NCBI GenBank assembly: GCA_034770075.1
Contig: CM068377.1
Location: forward strand, 77,922,406 to 77,986,405
Direction of reading: 5' to 3'
DNA: 64,000 bases
Source of the DNA: Aralia elata
Lineage: Eukaryota; Streptophyta; Magnoliopsida; Apiales; Araliaceae
In this document: piece by piece, positions 10,746-21,506 of the stretch
Layout of the letters: every line of letters starts with the position of its first letter
Numbering within the stretch: position 1 is the first letter of the stretch
The notes under the pieces: generated by a model
Database searches by the model: none
What the model was told of the DNA's origin: nothing
What the model saw: only the letters and a program-made list of their open reading frames with translations
Program-made: the position numbers and the translations under genes

Positions 10746-12584
10746 TCAATTTCTCCTTTCAGATACACCATTCAACTGTGGCGTCCCTGGTGGAGTCCAT
10801 TGTGAGATTATACCATTTTCTTTGAGACAATTGAGAAACTCACTGGTTAAATATTCCCCTCCTCGATCCGATCGAAGAATTTTAATATTTTTACCAGTTT
10901 GTTTCTCTACTTCACTTCTGAATTCTTTGAACTTTTCAAACGATTCAGATTTGTATTTCATTAAATACACATATCCAAATCTAGAATGATCATCAGTGAA
11001 AGTAATAAAATAAGAATACCCTCCTCGTGCATTCGTTGTCATAGGTCCACATACGTCTGTGTGTACCAATGCTAACAACTCTGTAACTCTTTCTCCTTTT
11101 CCACTAAAAGGGGATTTAGTCATCTTACCCATGAGACAAGATTCACAAGTTGGATATGATTCGTAATCAGATAGCTCTAAAAGCCCATCATTATGCAACT
11201 TGGATAATCTTGTTTCATTGATATGACCGAGTCTACAGTGCCACATAAAGGTATAATTAACATCATCTCTTTTTCTTTTCTTAGTTTGTTCAATTTGAAG
11301 TATATTTTCATGCAAGTCAAGTATGTAAAGTCTATTCAGTAAATTGCCAACACCATATAAAACATTTTTATTATAAATAGAACAACTGTTGTTCTTTATT
11401 ATAATATCAAAACCATCCATATCCAATACAGAAAGTGAAATAATATTTCTAATGAGTGTTGGAACATAATAACAATTATTTAAACTAATGAACTTGCCCG
11501 AAGGCAGTGCTAAACAATAAGTCCCTACAGCCAATGCAGCAACCTTTGTTCCATTTCCAACTCGTAGGACGACTTCATCCTTGTTCAGCTTCCTACTTCT
11601 GCTTAGTCCCTGCATATTATTACATATGTGAGAACTACAGCCGGTATCCAATACCCAAGTAGAATTTTGACTTTCAGAAAAATTAATTTCAATCATGAAC
11701 AAACCTAGATCGGAAGTTGAAGCTTCTCCAAGCTTCTTTTGGCCCGCAAGATACTCCTTACAGTTCCTCTTCCAGTGTCCCGGCTTATTGCAATGGTACC
11801 AAATTCCTTTGCTATATGGATCAGGTTTCTTTTTATCCTTTCCCTTCGCCTTGCCCTTAGCCTTCTTGTTTTTCTTCTTTTCAGAAGATAACTTGGGCCT
11901 CTTCCTTTTCTTGGAAGAATCATGCACTAGTAAGACTTGGTTCTTGTTAGATGAGAAGTGACCTTCAGTAGTTTTCAGCATGTTAAGTAGCTCAGACAAG
12001 CTGACATCCAACTTATTCATGTGAAAATTCACAACAAATTGTGAGAAGGTGTCCGGGAGTGACTGCAAGATCAAATCTTGGCTTAACTCCCCATCCATCA
12101 CGAACCCAAGCTGTCCAAGTTGTTCAATCAGATTGATCATCTTAAGGACATGAGTCTCAACAGCAGTGCCCTCGGTCATACGAGATCGGAAGAGCTCCTT
12201 AGATATCTGATATCTTGCAGTCCTACTTTGCTCACCATACAACTTTTTGAGGTGTAGCAATATAGTAGGAGCATCCATAGTTTCATGCTGACGCTGAAGC
12301 TCGTTACTCATGGATGCGAGCATGATGCATTGAGCCAGGATTGCATCATCTTTCCACTTTCTAAAAGTAGCAATCTCTTCCTCAGAGGCTGTTTCTGCAA
12401 TACTTGCAGGGACTGGCGAATTTAGGACATAAGAAATCTTTTCAGCAGTGAGAACAATTCTCAGATTCCTTAACCAGTCCGTGTAATTCGATCCGGTCAG
12501 TTTGTTAGCATCAAGTATGCTACGTAGTGATAGTGAGTTTAACATTTTTAAATTCTGCATGTGAAATAGACAACATTTTAGCAT
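10746..12584 (-). pseudogene. Copia A2 polyprotein, gag, protease and integrase core
   Basis: 612 codons with domains in order. Gag (about residues 14-210) has SLRSILDANKLTGSNYTDWL and LYGEQSRTARYQISKELF. A lysine-rich tail (225-255) follows. The zinc knuckle (262-276) reads WYHCNKPGHWKRNC, where the first of the usual three Cys is Trp. Protease has WVLDTGCSSHI (DTG at 313-315). The integrase zinc domain has H449, H454, C490 and C493. The catalytic core has D510, D573 and E609 (D,D-36-E). The stop falls three codons after E609. The start is uncertain: Met at residue 1, or Met9 or Met14. The gag product would form particles and the integrase would insert the DNA copy. Confidence 0.93.
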
Positions 12585-12742
12585 ACATTCATTTAATTAT
12601 TTACCAAAATAAATTAGGTCTTTATTTTAAATTGGTATCTCCCACTATTTTCATCAAACTATATTACCCTCATTATATAGTTCGGCAATTCTAATTAAAG
12701 ATTTGCTAGTGAGATTAAGGATCCCATTTCAAATGTATATAG

Positions 12743-13035
12743 CCTTGTGGTGACACAACAAGCGATATATAAATAAATAGGTAGACAACTATTGTCAATT
12801 ACATCACTATGTAACTCCTTGTATTTTGCCTCTTAGATTATTTTGATCAAGTGGTGACACATCCGAATCAAAATTATCCAAGTTAAGTCCAACCTAGCAC
12901 TTCCATATATTCGAAAGAAAAACACTGTCCTTGTAGTGACACAACAAAACAGCATCGTTCAGTCTATTTATAAGCATCAAATGTGATAAAGCAACATCTT
13001 AAATATTTAATACTTGCCTTGTGGTGACACAACAA
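12743..13035 (-). repeat. Four copies of the hairpin-like leader motif (A2)
   Basis: CCTTGTGGTGACACAACAA and close variants occur at 12743, 12847, 12929 and 13017, in the same order and surroundings as in copy A1. A2 has one more G in the centre of most copies (GTGGTGACAC against GTGTGACAC), a change that occurs in at least three of the four units. Confidence 0.78.
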
Positions 13036-13811
13036 ACTTATATTAAATATTTAATACTCTATTTTTTTACCATGCTAGAAGGCGACGTTCGATATTCCAA
13101 ATATCTTTGAACGCTTAGGACTTAATATATTACTTTGAGGGGTTTGTTATTATTAGTCTCATCTTGTTTAGCGCGCATGCACATATATATATATAAAATA
13201 CGCGTCATATTATTTTACATGCGAAGCATGTTGGATAATATATAATATATATATATATAGTAAGCATGTACATATAGAATACTATATTCTACCCGGATTG
13301 ATTATGGACTTTTATTCTAGTTTGGTTCACTAGAGCCACCAAGTGAACCAAAAGGTCAAACCTAGGGTGCAAGAATTAAATTTAAATATAACTATTACAT
13401 TTAAACCCGGGCTCCAATACAAACGGGTCTTCAAGCGCTCCTTACTCCTTTGTCTCCAATTCTTCAAAAAATTAATTCTAACTAGTCCTATTACATAAAC
13501 TATTTACAACAAATAGAAACCTTGATCAGCAGTCAAGGGGAAGTACATAGGAGGGAGATAGAATTTACATTAAGAAAAATTAGAGAAGACGAGGTACGCA
13601 GACCCCATTTATAAAAAACCCATACCTTCAAGCATCCACTAAAATAAATCCAATCACACATTGGTCAACAGTCCATAATCAATCCCTATTTTTTATCATA
13701 CATATCTCTATATGTATCAATAAATAACATTCATCCCATGAATAATAAAATCATTCCATATATGCATTGATATCAATTAATGGGCAAAAGTTTTGCTAAT
13801 ATTTAGTTTTG

Positions 13812-13955
13812 AAACAAAATAAACTCTTTTATTTTAATCAAAAACCAAATCCAAATTAAACTCCTTTAATTTTAGCAATCTGAAATCCTATTCCAGATAA
13901 AATAAACTCTTTTATTTTAAACTTTTATCAATTAAATAAACTATTTATTTTAATT
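13812..13955 (-). repeat. AT-rich inverted-repeat array in the Copia leader (A2)
   Basis: AAAATAAACTCTTTTATTTT occurs at about 13816 and 13899, with variants AATTAAACTCCTTTAATTTT near 13854 and AAATAAACTATTTATTTT near 13935. Each can form a short stem. The array parallels 1266-1400 in copy A1. Confidence 0.7.
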
Positions 13956-13986
13956 GCGAAAAACAAAATTTTTCAAAGTCTGGACA

Positions 13987-14037
13987 CCGGCGTGGCCGCG
14001 CTCCAGAATGAACTGGAAGCGGCGCGGCCGCGCCGCG
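13987..14037. repeat. GC-only palindromic word pair in the Copia A2 leader
   Basis: 14019-14036 is an 18-bp perfect palindrome, GCGGCGCGGCCGCGCCGC (it contains a NotI site). A related word, GGCGTGGCCGCGCT, lies at 13989-14002. The two are separated by CTCCAG...CTGGAAG, itself a short dyad. The rest of the leader is strongly AT-rich, and the matching place in copy A1 shows no such sequence. A minus-strand open frame runs through it but resembles no protein I know. Confidence 0.85.
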
Positions 14038-14134
14038 ATGCAGAATCAGAAAACTTTTCTTGCCCAAAAATTCGAACGTTTCGCATATCAATTCATACAT
14101 GGAATCATCAAAATCGATAATTAGCACATGATTA

Positions 14135-14147
14135 GGCTCTGATACCA
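14135..14147 (-). other. Primer-binding site of Copia A2
   Basis: The minus strand reads TGGTATCAGAGCC, one base from the LTR end. It matches the complement of the 3' end of plant initiator tRNA-Met, the usual primer of plant LTR elements. Confidence 0.93.
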
Positions 14148-14148
14148 C

Positions 14149-15969
14149 TGTTAGGTTTGTATATAGCGCGAACATGCAATCAAATTACATAAATAGTGCG
14201 GAAGCGCGATAAAATCGGATTTTAAATTTTTATACAAATCATCACCAAGATCAATCTATGTGCTCAATTAACGATATAAACGAAAGATAAAGAGAATAAG
14301 AATTATACCCTCGTTGAACAAAGCTTCCTCGGGTACAAGTTCAACTCCTAGTCCTTCGTGTTCTCCTCGAATGCTACGGTGTGAATCCTTCCTTTGATCA
14401 ACGTTAGCCACCCAAGTGTTTGGCCTCTAGAGGTGATCCACCAAGGAAGAACAAGTATTCAAGAAGTTGGGTATTTGGCAAAACCCTAGTTTCTATATCT
14501 ATAGAAATTGTAAGTACTCTCCACAATCTAATGCAAGAGTGTGTAACCCTAATCTATGATAAGACCCCTCTTATTTATAGATGTAGGAATAACCCTTCCC
14601 TAAACTATTTAGGATTAGGGTTTGTATTATAATTAAACTCCTTTAATTAATAATGCTCCTAATCCAATTAGGAATCCATGGGAGAATACTTCTATTAATT
14701 AATTCCCAATCCCTATTAGGAATTAAATAATAGTAAAAGTAATAATAATAATAAGACTCCTCTTATTAATTTATATTTAATATTTCTAAAATATTAAATA
14801 ATAAATATTAAGCTATTTAATTTATTCTATCTCCATAGAGTAAATTAAATACACTTAACTTATTATTACAATTATGCCATTTACTTCTTAAATAAATATT
14901 TTTCTTTTGCGGTGTGACCCTTTAGGTTCTCCATATTAAACTGGTTGTGAATAAATCAATTAGAACAATTCTAATCTTATTTAAATAAATAAATTAAACT
15001 ATTTAATTCATTTAAATAAATAATATTTATTCTACAATAAGGGTAAGCCCCCTTAGCGATCAACGACTTTCCAGATAATATAGATTTCAACATTAATCAC
15101 AAAAGAACCTTTGAGTTAATAGTTACCGTACAATTCAATCCTTCTACCATACAATGTCCCAATTAAATATAAGACATGGAATTACTGTCAAGTCTTATTT
15201 TATTTAATTATATGTATTTCGATTCCCAAATGCACAACTCTAAATAATGCAAATTTAGAAACTCCTTTCTAATTTCATTCTGCCTTGGCCAAGGACTACT
15301 GAGTTATCATTTATCGAATCACATAGGACATTCACATCTTTTACTAGACGAGGTAGATTCTTTGTTGATCATTCACCTATCTCCATGTACAACTAATTAT
15401 ACCCAATCATACCCTTTGATATACCCACAAGGTCTTAAGGGACATGTCAAAGTATAACTCATCATACACAAGATACTATGATGATCTCAAGTCCAAGGAT
15501 CACTTGTACTACTATCACTTTAGGAATTCCTATTGACAGGCGAGTAAAACTCCATTAGGTATTCCTTAGCGAGTCACGTTCAGTGAACTTATTCTCCAAT
15601 AAGCACCTACATACTTGCTTTAGTGTCTCCACACAAATGATTATAAGATCAATCATCCTCTTCCTAAGAGCAAGCAACGTATGTACTAATCTATCCGGAT
15701 TCACTAATCCCCTATTTAGTAATCCAACGATTAGGAACAATTTTAGTTTGTGAGCTATCTTGAATTTAGATCTCATTAGCATGATCACCATCATGATTCT
15801 AAAAGCATTGCTCAAAACTATGGGTTTATCACACTTAATATAACAGCACCATGTAGATAATATAAAATGCCTTTTGAGAAAATCAATTCTTTATTAATAA
15901 ATGAATAAGATTACAAAGTATATGCTACATCATATCAAATATGATTGGCTTGTGTGCATACTACTTTCA
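14149..15969 (-). repeat. Copia A2 5' LTR
   Basis: 1,821 bp, TG...CA, next to the primer-binding site on the minus strand. It pairs with 6778-8598, with about 25 differences by hand count. Confidence 0.95.
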
Positions 15970-15974
15970 GCCAT
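15970..15974. repeat. Target-site duplication GCCAT (right copy)
   Basis: It repeats 6773-6777 exactly. If the element and one copy are ignored, the Athila-like RNase H frame is continuous across the site. Confidence 0.97.
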
Positions 15975-17251
15975 TTGAGTTGATGTGTGACGCAAGTGAC
16001 TATATAGTGGGAGCGGTGTTGGGTCAGTGTAGGAATAAGATTTTTCATACCATTTACTACTCAAGTAAGACACTTACTGATGCACAATTGAATTACACCA
16101 CCACAAAAAAAGAGTTACTTGTAGTAGTATTTGCCTTTGATAAATTTCGAGCATATCTGATTGGAACCAAGGTAATAGTCTACACTGATCATTCAGCCAT
16201 TAAATACTTGATTGCAAAGAAGGACGCCAAACCAAGGTTGATTCGATGGGTCCTTCTTCTGCAAGAATTCGACCTGGAAATCCGAGATAGAAAAGGTACG
16301 AAAAATCATGTGGCTGATCATCTTTCAAGGTTAGAAAATTTAGAAATTCAGAAAAAGGATGATATAGTGATCAATGAGCTATTTTCGGATGAGCAACTAT
16401 TCCGTATTAACACCGAAGTGCCTTCATTTGCTGATTACGTGAACTACCTAGTCAGTAATGTACTCCCACCTGATTTAAATTCTCAGCAACGAAAGAAATT
16501 TCTCCACGATGTTAAGCAGTACCTTTGGGATGAACCATTTCTCTTCAAGACTTATGCGGATCAAATGATACGACGTTGTGCGCTACGTGAAGAGACGAAA
16601 AGCATGTTGAATCGGTGCCATTCTTCAGAGTATGGGGGACACTATGGTGGAGAAAGAACAGCGGCGAAAGTGCTTCAATCAGGTTTCTTCTGGCCTTCGT
16701 TGTTCAAAGATGCCCCGCTCTTTGTTCTAAAGTGCGACAGCTGTCAACGGGTCGGGAATATTTCAAAACGACATGAAATGCCTCTTAACACTATACTTGA
16801 AGTGGAGCTCTTCGACGTATGGGGCATTGATTTTATGGGGCCATTTCCGTCATCCTTCAACAATCAGTACATACTTTTGGCAGTGGATTACGTATCAAAA
16901 TGGGTTGAAGCAGCTGCTTTACCCATGAATGATGCCAAAGTGGTTATGTGGTTCTTGAGAAAAAATATTTTTACTCGATCCGGTACACCAAGGGCCATAA
17001 TCAGTGATGAAGGCACCCATTTTTGTAACAAGCAGTTTCTCAAATTGCTAGCTAAGTATGGAGTCAAACACAGGATTGCTACGGCCTATCATCCCCAAAC
17101 AAATGGACAAGTAGAGGTATCAAATCGTGAAGTCAAGAAAATTTTGGAAAAAGTTGTAAATCCATCTCGTAAGGATTGGGCAATGAAGTTAGACGATGCT
17201 TTATGGGCGTATCGAATGGCCTACAAGAACCCCATTGGAATGTCACCATAA
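15975..17251 (+). pseudogene. Athila-like RNase H and integrase (open frame)
   Basis: This is the best-kept piece of the Athila-like pol, about 425 codons without a stop. RNase H begins at once after the Copia insertion (MCDASDY) and shows KKELLVVVFAF, YTDHSAIKYL and HVADHLSRLE. The integrase zinc region follows (SSEYGGHYGGERT, then CDSCQRVG). The catalytic core has Asp at 16829-16831 (GIDFMGPFP), Asp at 17006-17008 (ISDEGTHF) and Glu at 17114-17116 (GQVEVSNRE), giving D,D35E spacing. All visible catalytic residues are kept. The apparent start upstream lies inside the Copia LTR and is not real. It ends at a TAA at 17249-17251, after NPIGMSP. Confidence 0.92.
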
Positions 17252-17801
17252 AGAATGGTTTACAAAAAAACGTGTCATTTACCGGTCGAGCTTAAACATA
17301 ATGCATATTGGGCCATTCAGAAGTTGAACTTCGATTTATAAGCATCTGGCGAGAAAAGGCTGCTTCAATTGAATGAGATGGAGGAATTTCGGCACCACGC
17401 ATTAGAACGCTAAGTTGTACAAAGAAAAAGTTAAGAGCTGGCATGACAAGCGGATAATTGAGCGGAAATTTGAACCAGGTCAGACGGTACTATTGTTCAA
17501 CTCCAGATTGAGGTTATTTCCCGAGAAGCTGAAGTCTAGATGGTCAGGTCCTTTTGTTGTCACTTCTGTAGCTCCCCAAGAGCAATCGAAGTTGAAGAAC
17601 CAAACACAAAGCGCACGTTCAAGGTCAATGGTCAAAGACTTAAGCACTATTGGGGAGGCGATGTTGATTAACAAGCAACGTCGATTTATCTCACTTCGAT
17701 CGATCAGACTGATTCATAAGACCGCAGAGAAAGTCGGGCTGATGACTATAAACCAAGCGCTTGATGGGAGGCAACCCAATCATGTTGCTTTATTACTTTA
17801 G
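17252..17801 (+). pseudogene. Athila-like integrase C-terminal region (decayed)
   Basis: After the stop at 17251 the frame goes on with further breaks, then an open piece at 17415-17801. It has KVKSWHDKRIIERKFEPGQTV and LKSRWSGPFVV, the Gypsy integrase C-terminal fold that binds DNA. I see no chromodomain, which separates this element from the F1 and F2 families at the right. The frame ends at a stop near 17799. Confidence 0.8.
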
Positions 17802-18894
17802 TAGATTTAGCTTAGTCAATAATTTTGCTTATAGTTAGTTTACTTAGGACTTCATTTGGTTTCAAATTTTTAGTGTTTCTCTGATCTCGCATATTTGAAT
17901 TAATCCATGCTATTTTGCTTTGATCAAGGACAAGGCTTTCGGGAATGCATTAGAAGAAGGGATAAGGTTTTGGGAGAGTACCAATTGAAGAAAAGAGGAA
18001 ACAAGCAAAATTTCAAAATTGAGGATCCTCGCCCCGGCGGGAAAAATGACCTAGAAATCGTCGCCCCGACGAGAACCTCTCTGCCAGTCTTCGCCCTGGC
18101 GCTCTAAATTTTTGCCCAGCCCAGACTTTTCTAGATATTCTCGCCCCCGGCGAGATTATAAGGAAAAAAGTTCTCGCCCCGGCGAAGATCGCAGAATTCA
18201 GTTTTTTAAATTCGTTCCCAATTCGATTTCTTTCAATTCAAATCCTATTCAACTTGCTCAAACCCTATTTCTTCCTTCTCCCAAATCAACCGAACTTCCC
18301 CAACACTTCTCTCTTCTTCCCGTTTCTCTCTTCTCATACCCATACTCAGATTCTATCGCAAAACATATATACTCTCTCTCCAAAAAAAAGCCCCAACTCT
18401 ACATGGACTTTCTCTACAAAGTAAATCACTTCCATTGTTAGTCCAACTCAAATTCTCAACAATTCTACACGGGTTTTGCCGCTTCGACTGAACAATTTAC
18501 TAGGGTTACAACTAATTGAAGACGCAAGACTATTATTGCATCTATTTTAACATATACAGAGTCTTTTACATTGTCCTTTGCTTCTATCAGGTATCATGCA
18601 TTGGTGAATTTGATACTCTATGAATCTATTTAGTTTGAGATAAATTCGTTTGGGGTTGGAATTGGTCAGTGTGAACCCATGGCATATTCTTGATTTGTTG
18701 TTCAAATTGAATTTCAGTTGGATCAATTGGGTTTCGATTTGTTTTATTTTCTTCACTTGTGCAAAGTCCAGTTAGAAATTGGTGTAGTTTGAGTTTGGGG
18801 GAGATCTTTTTCCAAATATTTCATAGCAGGCACGCGTAGTGTTGGTTTTATTGCTTCAGAATACACATTTGGGTTGTTAGTGAAGTGAACCTTA
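17802..18894 (+). other. Athila-like spacer between pol and the extra ORF
   Basis: About 1.1 kb without a credible gene. It holds five GC-rich words (18028-18186), a pyrimidine-rich stretch (about 18240-18420) and, just before the extra ORF, a polypurine-like GAGTTTGGGGGAGA at 18791-18804. Open frames at 17907-18107 and 18112-18441 show no family signature and overlap the GC-rich words. Confidence 0.6.
18028..18186 (+). repeat. Five copies of CTCGCCCCGGCGAG in the Athila-like spacer
   Basis: Units at 18028 (CTCGCCCCGGCGGG), 18060 (GTCGCCCCGACGAG), 18090 (TTCGCCCTGGCGCT), 18140 (CTCGCCCCCGGCGAG) and 18173 (CTCGCCCCGGCGAA). The six-base arms CTCGCC and GGCGAG are complementary, and substitutions often occur in pairs that keep the arms matched (GTCGCC...GACGAG partly so). 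Spacing is 29-50 bp and the sequence between units is AT-rich and unrelated. The reverse-complement word occurs in this element's 3' LTR (21665-21757). Confidence 0.9.
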
Positions 18895-20291
18895 ATGGCT
18901 CCCAAAAGACACCGAGGTGAGGGTTCCTCGTCAACACCATCAAAGCAATATGATAGATGAAAATTTGTCAGTGCTGAGGCCGCAGGCAGATTTGATTCGT
19001 ATATATCGGGTAAAGCTCTAACTCCCGAGCGCGGTCTCCAACCTAACGAGGTGGTAGATGGTGAGATGATGTTGCAGATTATAGAGAGGGGATGGGAAAT
19101 ATTCACAACCCATCCAGAACCTACTTGTAAAGCCATTGTCAAAACGTTTTATGCCAATGCAGAGGACACAACACCTTGTGAGGTTATGATTAGGGGCAAG
19201 AAGGTTTCTTTTAGTGCCCAGACTATCAATGAATATTACAACTTGAGGCCTGACGAATGGTGCTGATATTCACAATTTCTCGCCCAAGGGCCAAATCTTG
19301 AGAAGGTAGTGACGGACTGTTGGGTTTGTATATTACGCAAGCATGCAATCAAATTATACAAATAGGGCGGAAGCGTGAAAAAACGAATTTTAAAATTTTA
19401 ATACAAACTATCACCATGATCTATCTTTGTGTTCAATTATCAAGTAAACGAAAGAGAAAGAGAATAAGAATTATACCCTCGTAGATTAAATATGATTGAC
19501 TTGCGTGCATACTACTTTCACGGACTTGTGCAAACCTGGGACGACTTGGATATCAAAAGGACCACGAACTGCAATGTACTTCCTTAACAAAGATTTAAGT
19601 CGTTATGGAAAGGTTTGGTATGCTTTCTTGTCAGCTAAGTTGATGTTGTCTCAATATGTGAGTGATGTCCCAAAGGAGAAAGCTCTTCTCTTATATGCAA
19701 TTGTGACGGGGATAAAGATTAATGTGGGGAACGTGATTGAGACGTTGATTCGCTGAAGTTTACGAGGGAATACTCAAGGTGGTTTGCCACACCCTTCTCT
19801 GATTTGTGGGTTGTGCCTTCAAGCGGGAGTTCGCTGGAGTACCGAGGAACCTCTGCAGCAACCGTTGCTTCTGTTGGACCATAGGTTAATTATATGGTAT
19901 AAGGAATGGGATGCTGGTGAGTCACATCCCCGTGGTTTGGGGTACATCATTCATCCTCCTTCTGAAGGTGAGGAGCAGGAGTCCGATGAAGAGGTAGCGG
20001 GTCCTTCGACGTCCACTTCCTCCGGCAAGTCCAGGTTCAATCTTCAATTCCGCGAATTGCAACGTCATATCGATGCTCAGCATAAGACTATATTGAGGCA
20101 GAATCAACGGTTGGCGGACCGACAGGAACATATGTTTGCTTTATCAGACGAGTTGTACGCAAGGAATAGCCGATATGTATGATAATATGAGACCGTTGAT
20201 GGATCCTGTTCATTTTCCAGAGCCTCAGCTGTTACCGGTATTTCCACCACCGAACCTAGATGATGATGACGCGGTCGAGCCCGACACTTAA
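18895..20291 (+). pseudogene. Extra ORF after pol of the Athila-like element (decayed)
   Basis: The frame starts at ATG 18895 (MAPKRHRGEGSSS), meets a TGA at about 18958 and continues with VVDGEMMLQIIERGWEIF and VSFSAQTINEYYNLRPDEW. These belong to the domain known as 'putative plant transposon protein', found after pol in Athila elements and often called env-like. A 203-bp solo LTR splits it at 19318-19520. It resumes with RTAMYFLNKDLSRYGKVWY and LLLYAIVTGIKINVG, then a shifted acidic, serine-rich segment and a possible coiled coil (about 20040-20160). It ends at TAA 20289. I see no signal peptide or clear membrane segment; its function in the family is not established. Confidence 0.75.
19313..19525 (-). 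mobile_element. 203-bp internally deleted solo LTR of the Copia A family, with TSD CGGAC
   Basis: The LTR piece is 19318-19520; CGGAC flanks it on both sides (19313-19317 and 19521-19525). The first about 165 bp match the start of the A1/A2 LTRs (TGTTGGGTTTGTATATTACG) and the last about 35 bp match their end (GATTGACTTGCGTGCATACT, then ACTTTCA). About 1.6 kb of LTR middle and the whole internal region are missing, with the junction near 19485. Intact ends and a perfect duplication show a genuine integration. The deletion could have come before or after insertion. Confidence 0.93.
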
Positions 20292-21493
20292 CCTATCAAG
20301 AAATTCCTCAGTTTTTATTTTCTTTATTTTTAGCACAATGAGGATATTGTTTCGTCTGAGTTTGGGGGGGGGTTTGTTTGAAAACGCATATTTATACATC
20401 GTTCATTTAGTTGCATTGTAGTTTCATTTACATTCATGTCATTAGTTTCAGTGTAGTTTGCATTTCATAGTTGTGTAAATTTCAATCTTTCATTTATATA
20501 AAAAAACCAAAAATATAGTAGAGTAGGATCATATAAAATTGCATGTAGCGGTACTCGAGCAATGAATTAATATAGAGCATTTAGGGAAGGCCGATGATGA
20601 AAATTTGATCAGTTATTATTTGGTTTGACGAGACGGATAGGGAATGCTAAGTCAGGATTTTGACTGTTCCTGGTTGTGCCTACTTTAGACCCTTAGTTTT
20701 TAATTGCACATGTCAATGTGTTGAATTGGTTAGGATCTGGTTCGACTTTTGTGTATTAAGTGCTCGTTACGGATATATTGACTTTCATCACTAGTTGGAT
20801 CGTTAAAAAAAAAGAATGTTGTTAAATAAACACTGCTTCGATGTCTGTCTAAGTTGCAAGAAACAGAAGAAAGAAATAAAAGAAACAAATATAGACAGAT
20901 AAAAGAAGATCTTGACTAGTTTGTCTTTATGGCCGGTGTCATTTGAACAAGTAAGCCCTTAGGATGTGTCTTTACACTCAGCGCCCTAAAATCATCTAGT
21001 TTGGGAGTCGTTGGTCGAAAGTTCACTATAAGGGTGGCATTGAAAAGCCTAATAAAGATGAACATTGCACAAGTTAAGAAAAAATGATATCAACAAGATG
21101 GAGCGTAAAATGCACTCGTTGAAAAGAAAAAAGAAAGAAAGAGAAAAGTGAAGACAAGTGGATAAAAGTGGAGCTTAGAAGTAAATATGTAAACTTATCT
21201 TTATCTGAGCACTGTGATACTAAGGGTTGAGTTCAAATTTTGATTGGTTTGATATATTGCATACACACATGGAAGGGTTAAGAGTAAAGATATAGCTGAT
21301 GGATTACTGATGGTGTATGAATTTGAAGTCCTGTTGAATTATTAGTTACTGATTTCTGAGGCTGGATTTTTATAATATATGTTGATTAATTGCTTCAGTT
21401 TAGTCAATCATGCATGTGCAGTCATGTAGGTAGTTGGTTTAGTTGTTGTTTTTGTTTGTTTTGTGTTTTGCTTGAGGACAAGCAAAGTTTTGA
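20292..21493 (+). other. Athila-like 3' untranslated spacer
   Basis: About 1.2 kb with no credible coding frame. It contains a second polypurine-like tract, GAGTTTGGGGGGGGG (20358-20372), purine-rich tracts such as AAGAAAGAAAGAG at about 21130, and AT-rich sequence. This length of non-coding DNA before the 3' LTR is usual for Athila elements. Confidence 0.6.
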
Positions 21494-21506
21494 GTTTGGG
21501 GGTATT
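21494..21506 (+). other. Polypurine tract of the Athila-like element
   Basis: GTTTGGGGGTATT directly precedes the LTR start TGATGAGTGG. Related GAGTTTGGGGG runs occur upstream at 18791 and 20358, so this is the third such tract in the element. Confidence 0.7.

Larger units (their letters stand above)
12585..14134 (-). other. Copia A2 untranslated leader (about 1.55 kb)
   Basis: AT-rich and without a plausible coding frame. In sense direction from the primer-binding site it holds a GC-only palindrome (13987-14037), an AT-rich hairpin array (13812-13955), a short CA/TA microsatellite (about 13180-13195) and four copies of a TTGTG/CACAA motif (12743-13035), then the polyprotein start. Leaders of this kind carry packaging and dimerisation signals in retroelements generally; which of these repeats does that here is not known. 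Confidence 0.75.
6778..15969 (-). mobile_element. Copia element A2, nearly complete (9,192 bp)
   Basis: The element has two 1,821-bp LTRs with TG...CA ends, a 5-bp target-site duplication, a primer-binding site, a leader of about 1.56 kb, one gag-protease-integrase-RT-RNase H frame (Copia order) and a polypurine tract. By hand count the two LTRs differ at about 25 positions (1.4%). At the commonly used plant LTR rate of 1.3e-8 per site per year this suggests roughly half a million years since insertion, an estimate only. Two single-base stops (10746-10748 and 9861-9863) and a damaged zinc knuckle make it non-autonomous now. It inserted into the RT-RNase H boundary of the Athila-like element. 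Confidence 0.96.

Noticed and set aside
13945..14175. A 76-codon frame across the GC-rich palindrome
   Set aside because: It spans the palindrome, primer-binding site and LTR end; no protein similarity recognised.
20358..20372. A second 3' LTR edge after the internal polypurine-like tract
   Set aside because: No TG-initiated LTR-like sequence follows, and the tract at 21494 is followed by a better LTR start.
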